Assembly: GCA_021805275.1 (NCBI GenBank)
Contig: JAJZFQ010000183.1
Location: forward strand, 1 to 8,574
Origin: Pseudomonadota bacterium
Lineage (GTDB): Bacteria; Pseudomonadota; Gammaproteobacteria; Steroidobacterales; Steroidobacteraceae
Reading direction: 5' to 3'
DNA: 8,574 bases
The first letter of the stretch is position 1. Every line of letters begins with the position of its first letter. The translations under genes and the position numbers were made by a program. Below are positions 1 through 5,663 of this stretch, piece by piece. Under the pieces are notes generated by a model. It was not told the DNA's origin, did not search any database, and worked only from the letters and a program-made list of their open reading frames with translations.

Positions 1-266
1 CGGCGTCCCGCCTGATCCAGCGCATCCGCGACGAGGCCCACCGATTCGCGATCACCGGCCACCGCCGCAAGCGGGCCCGCCGCTACACCGAATCGGTGCT
101 CGAGACCGTCCCGGGCCTGGGGCCGGCCAAGCGGCGGGCGCTGCTGACGCATTTCGGCGGACTGCAGGGGGTGCTGCGCGCCGGGGTCGCCGATCTGGCC
201 CAAGTGAACGGAATTGGAGCAAGCCTCGCGCGCACCCTTTATGATCACCTGCATCCCGGATCGTGA
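1..266 (+). CDS. uvrC: UvrABC system protein C, C-terminal end (partial)
   Basis: This is the last 87 codons of uvrC, read in the frame beginning at base 3 and ending with TGA at 264-266; the 5' part lies outside the window. UvrC is the dual-incision nuclease of nucleotide excision repair and acts with UvrA and UvrB in the cytoplasm. The visible part begins with the [11 protein letters not shown] stretch typical of the end of the catalytic region, followed by the tandem helix-hairpin-helix DNA-binding domain ([13 protein letters not shown], then [16 protein letters not shown]). No frameshift is visible. It lies 7 bp ahead of the preferred pgsA start in the same orientation, the usual uvrC-pgsA arrangement of gammaproteobacteria, so the two are probably cotranscribed. 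Family identification is by remembered motif similarity, and I consider it secure. Confidence 0.95.
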   Translation, partial: ASRLIQRIRDEAHRFAITGHRRKRARRYTESVLETVPGLGPAKRRALLTHFGGLQGVLRAGVADLAQVNGIGASLARTLYDHLHPGS

Positions 267-273
267 GCTGCGA

Positions 274-828
274 ATGCCCTGGAACGTTCCGAATACGCTG
301 ACGTGGCTGCGCATTGGAGCCATTCCGCTCATCGTGCTGCTGTTCATGCTGCCGTACCACTGGGCGGATCCGGCCTCGGGGCTGCTGTTTGCCGCCGCGG
401 GCATCACGGATTCCCTGGACGGCTATTTCGCGCGCCGGCTCGGGCAGACCTCGCGGCTCGGGGCCTTTCTTGACCCGGTGGCCGACAAACTGATCGTGGC
501 GGCGGCGCTGGTGCTGCTGGTGAGCCGCGATACCCGACCGCTGATCGTGCTCACCGCCGTGGTCATCATCGGGCGTGAGATCACCATCTCGGCGCTGCGG
601 GAGTGGATGGCCGAGATCGGTGCACGGCGCAAAGTGGCGGTGTCGCAGCTCGGCAAGGTCAAGACCGTGCTGCAGATCGTCGGACTCTCCATGATGCTCT
701 ACCGGCTGCCGATCCGCGGACTGCCGATTTACTCCACCGGCGTCCTCATGACGGAACTCGCGGCGATGGCGACGCTGGTGTCGATGGTGGCCTACCTGCG
801 TGCGGCCTGGCCTGAGCTCACGCAGTAA
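274..828 (+). CDS. pgsA: CDP-diacylglycerol-glycerol-3-phosphate 3-phosphatidyltransferase
   Basis: Phosphatidylglycerophosphate synthase, an inner-membrane enzyme that joins CDP-diacylglycerol and sn-glycerol 3-phosphate in phosphatidylglycerol and cardiolipin synthesis. The 184-residue product matches the usual length of about 180-190. The complete CDP-alcohol phosphotransferase signature is present: D46, D49-G50, A53-R54, G63, D67 and D71. The protein has several hydrophobic segments, around residues 14-28, 35-45, 74-85 and 91-103 and near the C-terminus. The REITISALREWMAE stretch and the SQLGKVKT stretch are also typical. I chose the ATG at 274 because MPWNVPNTLTWLR aligns with the start of known PgsA proteins. 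In-frame starts at 214 and 241 would add residues that overlap uvrC and look unlike the family. Confidence 0.95.
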   Translation: MPWNVPNTLTWLRIGAIPLIVLLFMLPYHWADPASGLLFAAAGITDSLDGYFARRLGQTSRLGAFLDPVADKLIVAAALVLLVSRDTRPLIVLTAVVIIGREITISALREWMAEIGARRKVAVSQLGKVKTVLQIVGLSMMLYRLPIRGLPIYSTGVLMTELAAMATLVSMVAYLRAAWPELTQ

Positions 829-838
829 TGCAGATGCC

Positions 839-866
839 TTGACTTCGTCCGGCGGGTCCCTAAAAT
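839..866 (+). promoter_or_regulatory. Sigma-70 promoter of the tRNA-Gly gene
   Basis: A -35 box TTGACT (839-844) and a -10 box TAAAAT (861-866) are separated by 16 bp, just after the pgsA stop. Transcription would start near 873, about 12 bases before the mature tRNA. The segment after the -10 box is GC-rich (GCGCGCTCGCC), as is typical of stable-RNA promoters under stringent control. The control mode is inferred from that base composition. Confidence 0.75.
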
Positions 867-884
867 GCGCGCTCGCCTTGCAGT

Positions 885-960
885 GCGGGAATAGCTCAGT
901 TGGTAGAGCGCAACCTTGCCAAGGTTGAGGTCGCGAGTTCGAGCCTCGTTTCCCGCTCCA
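885..960 (+). tRNA. tRNA-Gly (anticodon GCC)
   Basis: A complete 76-nt cloverleaf. The acceptor stem GCGGGAA pairs with TTCCCGC, the anticodon arm is CAACC-TTGCCAA-GGTTG with anticodon GCC, the T arm carries TTCGAGC, and CCA is encoded (958-960). The position after uvrC-pgsA corresponds to glyW of Escherichia coli. The tRNA-Cys and tRNA-Leu genes that follow glyW there are not present in this window; sequence with accessory character begins immediately instead. The 3' half of this gene is the probable attachment site of the elements that follow. Confidence 0.98.
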
Positions 961-966
961 ATAATT
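932..966 (+). repeat. Attachment-type direct repeat, copy 1 (tRNA-Gly 3' end)
   Basis: The T arm, acceptor 3' strand, CCA and next six bases of the tRNA-Gly gene. The first 29 bases recur at 3652-3680 with 2 mismatches and at 6955-6983 with 3 mismatches. The match to the third copy runs on through ATAATT (32 of 35). Repeated tRNA 3' ends with the intact gene at one edge are the classic footprint of tyrosine-recombinase integration. The role as an attachment site is inferred. Confidence 0.75.
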
Positions 967-992
967 CAATCACTTAGCCTCTACAAAGAATT

Positions 993-1014
993 TTCGTACG
1001 GAATTCGTACGGAA
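993..1014 (+). repeat. Tandem 11-bp repeat TTCGTACGGAA x2
   Basis: Two perfect adjacent copies of TTCGTACGGAA (993-1003 and 1004-1014), each with the palindromic core CGTACG, start 32 bp downstream of the tRNA-Gly CCA end. Tandem short repeats just inside a tRNA-linked attachment site would suit arm-type integrase binding sites. That role is inference; the repeat itself is seen directly. Confidence 0.6.
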
Positions 1015-1247
1015 AGATGCGCCACGATTTGCGAATGGTGCGCTGTAGATGGCACTGAATCCGGTCAGACGGCACGAAGCGGCTACACGCCGGGATCGAC
1101 GCCGACATGGATTCGGGCAAGGGCGGCATCAGCTGACTTGGGTCACCAGAGGCTCACCCGAGTGTAGCGATAAGGTTGCGGTCGTGAACTTCGTGAAATC
1201 GGTGGGCCGAACGATCGGTTTGCACCGACAGTGCCACGAATGCCGTC

Positions 1248-1297
1248 CTGCCTTCACGCGGCAGGGGCCACTGGTTCGATCCCAGTACCGCCCATCA
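1248..1297 (+). other. 3' two-thirds of a tRNA-Val(CAC)-like sequence (remnant)
   Basis: From 1248 the sequence folds as an anticodon arm (CTGCC-TTCACGC-GGCAG, anticodon CAC), a 5-nt variable loop, a T arm (ACTGG-TTCGATC-CCAGT), the acceptor strand ACCGCCC and A-TCA, where CCA would be expected. I find no matching 5' acceptor strand or D arm upstream, so this is not a working tRNA. The following AAATCAAGTACGTAGC resembles the AATTCAATCACTTAGC that follows the intact tRNA-Gly (12 of 16 positions), which suggests a second, older attachment scar made at a different tRNA gene. The tRNA identity is tentative. Confidence 0.5.
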
Positions 1298-1517
1298 TAA
1301 AATCAAGTACGTAGCGCATCGCGTCCCTAAAAGAACGGCAAAAGTACGGCGTAGCTACCTGCGGAATGCCGTTGCGGGCGGTGGACTCCAATAGTCGTGG
1401 CGGTCATCGGCCGCCGTTCCCATACGTCGATCGGCTTTCATGGCTCTGCCGGCCGCAAATCGGCATTCAGCACTTTGTCGGATGTCCTTGTCCGGTGACC
1501 AACGGGGGCACGGACAT

Positions 1518-1979
1518 TCATGCAATCGAACGGCGCGCGACCTGTTCCGCGGTGCGCTGGACCTTCTCGGCCAACGTCTCTTGTTGGCGGGGATGAGGAG
1601 CCGCGTGATTCCGGGGGTGACAGGCGGGTTCTGAAGGAGCGCCAGGAGCCGGCCGTGACGTCGGCCCTGTGGGCCCACGACCGCAGCCAGACCCGGCGGC
1701 AGTGGAATCAAGAAGTTGTGTGGCGAATGCAAGAGGCAGATCCGCGGAACGAGCAAGTGCCATGCCCGGAAATCTCGAAAACGCGTCGATCACCAGAAAG
1801 CGGCGGATTTCGATCCCCATCAACATCTCTGTCCCGCGTGCCGCCTTGCGGAAGACCTCCTGCGTTGACCCGTACGTCGGGTCGGCGCCCTGTTCTGCCG
1901 ACCGTCGAACCTCTGCTCGCAGCGCCGTCGCGGCATAGATCAATTCTTGGGCGGTGAACTCGCGGCGAGGATCGCGTAT
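1518..1979 (-). pseudogene. Small conserved-looking protein gene, interrupted by a 244-bp insertion
   Basis: On the minus strand, the frame from about 1976 down to 1826 encodes a helical, charged segment containing FTAQELIYAATALRAEV and STQEVFRKAARGTE. The same frame resumes at 1576 as LAEKVQRTAEQVARRSIA and ends with TGA at 1518-1520. The two parts are separated by the insertion at 1582-1825. Removing the insertion and one TCTCT copy (249 bp, a multiple of three) rejoins them in frame as ...RGTETLAEKVQRT..., a protein of about 74 residues counted from 1979. The expected start falls on ATA at 1977-1979, so the ATG may also be lost; TTG at 1941-1943 is the next possible start. I do not recognise a named family, and function is unknown. 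Downstream (1298-1517) I see no other gene. Confidence 0.5.
1582..1825. mobile_element. Miniature transposable element-like insertion (TIRs and 5-bp target duplication)
   Basis: The ends are inverted repeats: TGTTGGCGGGGAT at 1582-1594, and TGTTGATGGGGAT read on the minus strand from 1825 to 1813 (11 of 13 identical). The element is flanked by a perfect direct repeat TCTCT (1577-1581 and 1826-1830). It carries no transposase and splits a small open frame that is restored exactly by its removal. Termini starting 5'-TGT with a 5-bp duplication occur in several DDE transposase groups, such as Tn7-like, Tn5053-like and some IS21-like elements, so the source cannot be named. The structure is seen; mobility is inferred. 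Confidence 0.5.
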
Positions 1980-2289
1980 GCCGCGGAATCTACCGGTAAA
2001 CCGCGAGTTACCAGCAAGCCTGGAACAAAGGAACTCGAATTAGGTCCAGAATGCGGGTCGCCGGATGCAGAGCATGGAATGGAATCATGAACGCGGTACA
2101 ATTTTCGGAAGCAAAGAAAGTCAGGCGGGGTCCATGGATTTTGCCCAATGGGTTTCTGCCGGGCTTAACTGCCGCCCGAATTCCAATTCGAGGCTGCCTC
2201 TGGCCGAATCGAATCCGCCGCGCCCGAGAACTGCCCAGATCGATGTCGATCCGGGACCCGCTGTCCTCACCGCAACCCGGCGATGCTCA
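1980..2289. other. Region without recognisable gene
   Basis: Between the broken small gene and the nucleotidyltransferase gene I find no open frame with family-like features on either strand. A TACAAT hexamer at about 2096 could act as a -10 box, but it lacks a convincing -35 box. No terminator-like hairpin with a T run was found at the 3' end of the nucleotidyltransferase gene. Confidence 0.4.
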
Positions 2290-2820
2290 CTAAGCCGGAC
2301 TTTGCGGGAGCAGATCTTCCAGAGCGTACAGGGTCTTTTGCGGAAAGCGCTCTAGCGGATAGTACTTCGTGATAATGCGGAGCGCGCCCTCGTGCGACCG
2401 GACGTCGAGAAGCCGAAGGAGGAACCGGACATCCTCCTCGTCATGGAACTCGGCTCCGATCCGCATGGCGAGGCATTTCATCGCGAGCAGGTATTCGGGT
2501 TGAGCCGTCATTACCCGCAGGTGGTCGAGCTCGAGAAAAGGAGCGAACTCGCCTTGCGCGCTCATGTAGCCCTTCACAGCGTCATTGAGCCAGTGAGTGT
2601 CGATTCCGGCCGTGATGGCGGTGCGAGTTGCGGCCTCGCGTACCTTCTCGGGCGGCCGGAAGAAGGCATCGACATCCCTCGTCGAAGCACGCGCGCCGTA
2701 CGCTAGGCACATGACAGCGCCGCCTACGAGGAATACCTCGCCAAAGGTATCGGCCTGACGCAGCTCGTCGTTCAGAAGCTCGAACAGACGGCGGATATCC
2801 GCCTTGCTCATCGCCACCAT
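2290..2820 (-). CDS. DUF6036/AbiEii-like nucleotidyltransferase (candidate toxin)
   Basis: A 176-residue protein of the nucleotidyltransferase fold. The core motif VGGAVMCLAYG (GG at 33-34) is followed by STRDVDAFF, with acidic metal ligands D49 and D51. A later LLAMKCLAMRIG...DEEDVRFLL region (about 110-135) is typical of the AbiEii/DUF6036 group, with K115 and the acidic cluster after it. Such enzymes transfer nucleotides to a target, often tRNA, and several act as toxins; the substrate here is unknown. The ATG at 2820 lies 7 bp after the stop of the upstream partner gene; the next ATG at 2811 is an alternative start preceded by GGTGG. The tight spacing indicates one transcript with the upstream gene first, the order of many antitoxin-toxin pairs. 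Family placement is from motif memory and the toxin role is inferred. Confidence 0.75.
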   Translation of the reverse strand: MVAMSKADIRRLFELLNDELRQADTFGEVFLVGGAVMCLAYGARASTRDVDAFFRPPEKVREAATRTAITAGIDTHWLNDAVKGYMSAQGEFAPFLELDHLRVMTAQPEYLLAMKCLAMRIGAEFHDEEDVRFLLRLLDVRSHEGALRIITKYYPLERFPQKTLYALEDLLPQSPA

Positions 2821-2827
2821 TTGACGC

Positions 2828-3325
2828 TTACACCCGCTCGCCGACGCTGGAGTCGATGAAGATGTTGCGCCGGCGGAAGGGTGCCGGCGAGTGTGTCAGC
2901 AGGTACAGGCGCAGCGACGGAAGCGCAGAGCCGAATACCGGCTCCGGCAGCGCCTCGATCCTTCGAGTCCATGCGGGCACCGGCAGGCCGTGCATGTTGC
3001 AAGCCGTCTCGGTCATCGCCGCCACGTAATTGGCGAGAAACGGCGAGAGAGCGGCTTCCGGTGCGGCGGCGACCGCCTGACGCAGTTCCGCAGCGGCGAA
3101 GCCCGAGAGGAGCGAGTTGATCTCCGCGAGCGCGAAGGAGGGCGCTGCGGGCCCGGTCAGCGCGGTGATGGCCTCCTGCAACGCTGCCGCAGGCGCGGGC
3201 AGCAGGCGGCTCAGCACGTAGGCCGACATATCCATTCCCGCGCGCCGGGCTGCGCGGCGGATTGCCGACTTTTCCTCCTTGGACACGCGCAGTTGCAGCT
3301 GCGACAGCTTCGAGGGCCGATTCAT
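2828..3325 (-). CDS. Ribbon-helix-helix type DNA-binding protein, candidate antitoxin partner
   Basis: A 165-residue protein. The N-terminus looks like a ribbon-helix-helix fold: beta strand LSQLQLRVS (7-15), helix EEKSAIRRAARRAG (17-30), then MDMSAYVLSRLL (31-42), as in DUF1778 and MobC-like proteins. An alanine-rich helical middle (43-110) follows. The C-terminus ends in a distinct block, LPSLRLYLLTHSPAPFRRRN followed by IFIDSSVGERV. I recall such proteins paired with DUF6036-like nucleotidyltransferases in other proteobacteria, but cannot check that here. It would serve as antitoxin and autoregulator. An inverted repeat lies 28 bp upstream of the ATG. The chosen start (3325) leaves the whole ribbon strand intact. 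The C-terminal domain may be the toxin-binding part, which is inference. Confidence 0.65.
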   Translation of the reverse strand: MNRPSKLSQLQLRVSKEEKSAIRRAARRAGMDMSAYVLSRLLPAPAAALQEAITALTGPAAPSFALAEINSLLSGFAAAELRQAVAAAPEAALSPFLANYVAAMTETACNMHGLPVPAWTRRIEALPEPVFGSALPSLRLYLLTHSPAPFRRRNIFIDSSVGERV

Positions 3326-3352
3326 GGCAATAGCGTGTCTCGTATCGATCTG

Positions 3353-3378
3353 GATGTCAACACAGAGGTATTGACGTC
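3353..3378. promoter_or_regulatory. Operator-like inverted repeat upstream of the RHH-nucleotidyltransferase pair
   Basis: GATGTCAA (3353-3360) and TTGACGTC (3371-3378) form an inverted repeat with 7 of 8 matches around a 10-bp spacer, so the half sites lie about 18 bp apart. On the minus strand the proximal arm contains a perfect -35 hexamer TTGACA directed at the RHH gene, though no convincing -10 box follows at the usual spacing. A dimeric ribbon-helix-helix repressor binding here would block its own promoter. The repeat is seen; the function is inferred. Confidence 0.5.
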
Positions 3379-3546
3379 AGTTGAGTGAAGTCCCGTCGAG
3401 GGTGGAGCGGGGGACGGGTCTGCGCGGGCATGGCTTACAGACCGCAATAAGCGGCGGGAATCGTGCTGCGGCGTGGTTTCAGATTCGATATCTCTCGAAC
3501 GTGTCCGGGAGCGAGATCGCCGCGGTGCGGCAGGTACTGCGACGCC

Positions 3547-3680
3547 CAGTGAAGGCTGCTGAGGTCCATTGCCAGCCACGGCCAAGTAGGCAATCTAGTG
3601 CATCGACGGTGCCGCTCGGGAGAATTCCCACGCGCAATCAAGGCGATGGAGCGCGAGTTCGAGTCTCGTTTCACGCTCCA
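3547..3680 (+). repeat. Element right-end repeat A, ending in tRNA-Gly 3' copy 2
   Basis: The segment 3547-3615 aligns with 6847-6918; 33 of the first 43 aligned bases are identical and one 3-base gap is needed. A divergent spacer follows, then CAATCAAGG (3635-3643) and the tRNA-Gly 3' end copy at 3652-3680, which matches the tRNA at 27 of 29 bases and keeps CCA. I read it as the right boundary of the first integrated segment (961-3680). The 3326-3546 region before it holds only the operator above and no gene that I can support. Confidence 0.65.
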
Positions 3681-3711
3681 GTTTATAATTATAATCAATA
3701 AGATAGGACGA

Positions 3712-3730
3712 ATTCTTCACGTCGAAGAAT
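3712..3730. other. Hairpin with perfect 7-bp arms
   Basis: ATTCTTC (3712-3718), loop ACGTC and GAAGAAT (3724-3730) form a perfect stem about 30 bp inside the second integrated segment. No T run follows, so it is not a clear intrinsic terminator. It may be a protein-binding site or may be without function. Confidence 0.35.
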
Positions 3731-3790
3731 AGGCTTTTGGGCAATTCCGAATTCCGCGGCGGTCTGCTGACGGCCGCGCGTCCCCACGCA

Positions 3791-3814
3791 CTGAAAGCGT
3801 GCCTTTCAGCACGC
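3791..3814. promoter_or_regulatory. Two overlapping, mutually exclusive hairpins
   Basis: CTGAAAG (3791-3797) pairs with CTTTCAG (3803-3809) around the loop CGTGC. Alternatively GCGTGC (3797-3802) pairs with GCACGC (3809-3814) around CTTTCA. Both stems are perfect and cannot form together. They lie about 135 bp before the Xre antitoxin start. A regulatory switch is possible, but no evidence beyond the pairing is visible. Confidence 0.35.
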
Positions 3815-3914
3815 GGCACGGGGAACCTTCTCAGTGCTGTGGGATGACCCATACCTGATCAATTCCCAATGCTTGCGCTCAACCCCGGTGACTTGACGGA
3901 ACAGGGCAGTCGTG

Positions 3915-3946
3915 GCAATTTTGCTATTAACGAGGAGCAATTTTGC
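3915..3946. promoter_or_regulatory. Paired operator-like repeats and ribosome binding site before the Xre antitoxin
   Basis: GCAATTTTGC occurs twice, at 3915-3924 and 3937-3946, with a 22-bp period (about two helical turns). Each copy has GCAA/TTGC inverted arms. The ribosome binding site GAGGAG (3932-3937) lies between and partly within them, ahead of the ATG at 3948. The arrangement suits cooperative binding by an autoregulating antitoxin, here near the translation start. TTGACG at 3893-3898 could be a -35 box, but the -10 box is uncertain. Confidence 0.5.
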
Positions 3947-3947
3947 C

Positions 3948-4346
3948 ATGAGCGTACTGACCTTGACGCATCGTCCGATCGGGGAGCAGATTGCGTTACT
4001 CGAGCGTGGGCTGCCCAGTAGCGCGCTTGGGGAGATTGCCGCTGCCCTTGGTCTGCCAAAAGCACGCATCGTCAAGGCGCTGAATCTGGTGCTGCGCACG
4101 ATGACCGCGCGTGAGAACAAGCATGAGCGCTTCTCGACCGCGGAATCAGAGCGTCTGTACCGGATCGTGCGCGTCCGCAACCTTGCCCGAGAGGTCTTCT
4201 CCTCGGACTTAGCAGTCGCCGAGTGGCTGAACGCTCCGGACCGAAGCCTGGGTCAGAGGCCGCCGCTCGAGATGCTCGCGACCGATCTCGGCGCGCAACA
4301 GGTGGAAAGTCTCTTGCGAGCGATGACGCACGGCGTGCCGGTCTGA
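3948..4346 (+). CDS. Xre/MbcA/ParS-type antitoxin (DUF2384)
   Basis: A 132-residue antitoxin of the Xre-RES type II toxin-antitoxin class. The N-terminal part (about 10-55) has a helical DNA-binding domain with LGEIAAALGLPKARIVKALN. The C-terminal part (about 80-130) is the DUF2384 toxin-binding domain, seen as AREVFSSDLAVAEWLNAP, then SLGQRPPLEMLATDLGAQQV and a final LLRAMTHG. Antitoxins of this class cover the toxin active site and repress their own operon. The ATG at 3948 is preferred over a GTG at 3912 because it has GAGGAG ten bases upstream and gives the normal N-terminus. The RES gene begins 10 bp after its stop, so the two are cotranscribed. Confidence 0.88.
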   Translation: MSVLTLTHRPIGEQIALLERGLPSSALGEIAAALGLPKARIVKALNLVLRTMTARENKHERFSTAESERLYRIVRVRNLAREVFSSDLAVAEWLNAPDRSLGQRPPLEMLATDLGAQQVESLLRAMTHGVPV

Positions 4347-4356
4347 GCATCACGCG

Positions 4357-4854
4357 GTGAAGGCGTGGAGGATCGTCCTGGGCAAGTTCGGCCGAACGAG
4401 TCGGGCGGCTTTCGGGGGCTTGGGCGGGTTTGCGGTGAGTGGGCGTTGGCATTCCGCTGGCCGGCATCTCGATTACGCGGCGCAGAGTCTGTCGCTGTCG
4501 ATTCTCGAGCGTTTGGTGCATTACAAGCGATTTGATTCGCTCGAGCCGCATGTCCTATACGGAATCGACGTGCCCGATGAGCTGATCGAGAGCGTGCCGA
4601 CGCCTCCCGAAGGGTGGGACGGGGAAGAGCCGCTGTCCGCCGCGCAGGACATCGGTGACGCATGGTGCGATGAGCGCAGGAGTCCGGCACTCCTGGTTCC
4701 GAGTGCCGTGACGCCCGGTGAGTACAATCTCATCGTCAATTCCCGCCATCCCGACTGGAGGTGGGAGTGGGTGGTCTCGGGCCCGCAGGCCTTTTCCTTC
4801 GACGCCAGGCTCGCGGAGCTGCCGGAGCGGTCACGGAAGCGTCCGAGGAATTGA
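4357..4854 (+). CDS. RES-domain toxin (NAD+-degrading family)
   Basis: A 165-residue RES-domain protein. Characterised relatives destroy NAD+ and so halt growth when the antitoxin is lost. Visible family marks are the N-terminal MKAWRI, the GRWHSAGRHLDY stretch (R30, Y40), SILERLVHY with E51, VPSAVTPGEYNLIVN with S116, and HPDW near the end. R30, E51 and S116 are the likely Arg-Glu-Ser triad that names the family. Translation probably starts at GTG (4357), 10 bp after the antitoxin stop. The last 119 bases overlap an AraC-type reading frame on the other strand. The tail after RLAELP looks full length, so the toxin is probably intact. Activity is inferred from the family. Confidence 0.88.
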   Translation: MKAWRIVLGKFGRTSRAAFGGLGGFAVSGRWHSAGRHLDYAAQSLSLSILERLVHYKRFDSLEPHVLYGIDVPDELIESVPTPPEGWDGEEPLSAAQDIGDAWCDERRSPALLVPSAVTPGEYNLIVNSRHPDWRWEWVVSGPQAFSFDARLAELPERSRKRPRN

Positions 4855-5551
4855 GCGCCATGCACAGTGTGGCAGCTCGCTGCGCGCGATAGGAACTCGG
4901 TGTCAGGCCGAAAGCGCGCCGGAACTGACGATTGAAGCTCGAGAAATCGTCGAAGCCGCTCTCGAGCGCCACCGCGACGATGGTCTCGCCTGACCCGCGG
5001 AGCCGCGTTGCTGCTTGGTGCACGCGTCTGCGCAAGAGGTATTGGCCCGGAGTGACGCCGACGACCTGGTCGAAGATGCGCAGGACGTGGAATGTGCTGA
5101 TCGCCACCTCGGCCGCAAGCGTGTCGATCGACGCGGGAGCATTTCCATGCGCTTCGATCCACCGCAACGTCTGTGCAACCCGTCGCTCATCCCGGGCGGC
5201 CGGCGATCGACGGGAGTGCGCGGATTCGCTGAGCGCGGCAACTGCGCAACCGGTCAGCCGGATCGCCGCTTCCTCGTATTCGTCCGGCTTGCCGCCTTGA
5301 TCGCGCATCGACTGTACGTCCGCCATGATGCGGGCGAGGGAGGTGAGCGGTGGGAGGCGCGGAGCCGTGAACTCGATGCGGGACGTGCCGGGGATCACGC
5401 TACTGATGGACTCGAACAGTTGCGGCGAGGTGTGGTCCTGCGGCCCGCAAGTACACCTGACCGCCGGATGCGGCTTTACGCGACCTGTGGCTATGTCGAG
5501 TGCGATGCGGGATCGATCGTCGGTCAAGACCGATAATTCGACAAGCGGCAA
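4736..5551 (-). CDS. AraC-family transcriptional regulator, apparently degraded
   Basis: The minus-strand frame has a well-preserved AraC/XylS DNA-binding domain. The first helix-turn-helix is around ASIDTLAAEVAISTFHVLRI and VVGVTPGQYLLRRRVHQAA, the second around TIVAVALESGFDDF and SSFNRQFRRAFGLTPSSY. The N-terminal half is short. It opens with DRSRIALDIATG and VRCTCGPQDHTSP, then jumps directly to LFESISSVIPG and the APRLPPLTSLARIM stretch. In the related proteins I recall, about 50 more residues with a GTFQYRS/PGSLLLGN/FECGHEH cupin-like core lie between these parts, so an in-frame internal deletion near 5420 is likely. The start is uncertain: TTG at 5551 fits family length, while ATGs at 5635 and 5665 would run into the vapB promoter. 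About 40 C-terminal residues read antisense to the RES gene and look foreign to the family. Probably not a normal effector-responsive regulator. Confidence 0.6.
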   Translation of the reverse strand: MPLVELSVLTDDRSRIALDIATGRVKPHPAVRCTCGPQDHTSPQLFESISSVIPGTSRIEFTAPRLPPLTSLARIMADVQSMRDQGGKPDEYEEAAIRLTGCAVAALSESAHSRRSPAARDERRVAQTLRWIEAHGNAPASIDTLAAEVAISTFHVLRIFDQVVGVTPGQYLLRRRVHQAATRLRGSGETIVAVALESGFDDFSSFNRQFRRAFGLTPSSYRAQRAATLCMALNSSDASVTAPAAPRAWRRRKRPAGPRPPTPTSSRDGGN

Positions 5552-5628
5552 CGCGTCCGATTTCGACGCAAGGCCTCTCGAGCAGCCTGGGGGTCGAAGT
5601 GGAGCCTCAATCGGACATGCTGTTCGCA

Positions 5629-5657
5629 CGGACATGTGCACCACATGCGAGTATACT
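5629..5657 (+). promoter_or_regulatory. vapBC promoter and operator
   Basis: A -35-like CGGACA (5629-5634) and a good -10 box TATACT (5652-5657) are 17 bp apart. Between them, CATGTG (5633-5638) and CACATG (5642-5647) form a perfect inverted repeat with a 3-bp spacer. ACCACATG (5640-5647) recurs at 5659-5666 with a 19-bp period and includes the vapB start codon. Transcription would begin almost at the ATG, so the message may be leaderless. Repression by the VapB-VapC complex is inferred. Confidence 0.6.
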
Positions 5658-5663
5658 GACCAC

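Noticed and set aside
52..969. Long minus-strand open frame of 305 codons across uvrC, pgsA and the tRNA
   Set aside because: It is a shadow of well-identified plus-strand genes, has low-complexity Arg/His/Pro composition and runs through the tRNA gene.
1248..1297. Functional tRNA-Val gene
   Set aside because: No 5' acceptor strand or D arm is present and the terminal CCA reads TCA.
4072..4690. Overlapping minus-strand frames opposite the Xre and RES genes
   Set aside because: They are Arg/Ser/Pro-rich antisense frames with no domain features; the plus-strand genes explain the region.
5325..5663. Upstream in-frame extension of vapB to 5325
   Set aside because: The extension runs through the vapBC promoter and operator and antisense to the AraC gene; the ATG at 5664 gives the normal family N-terminus.
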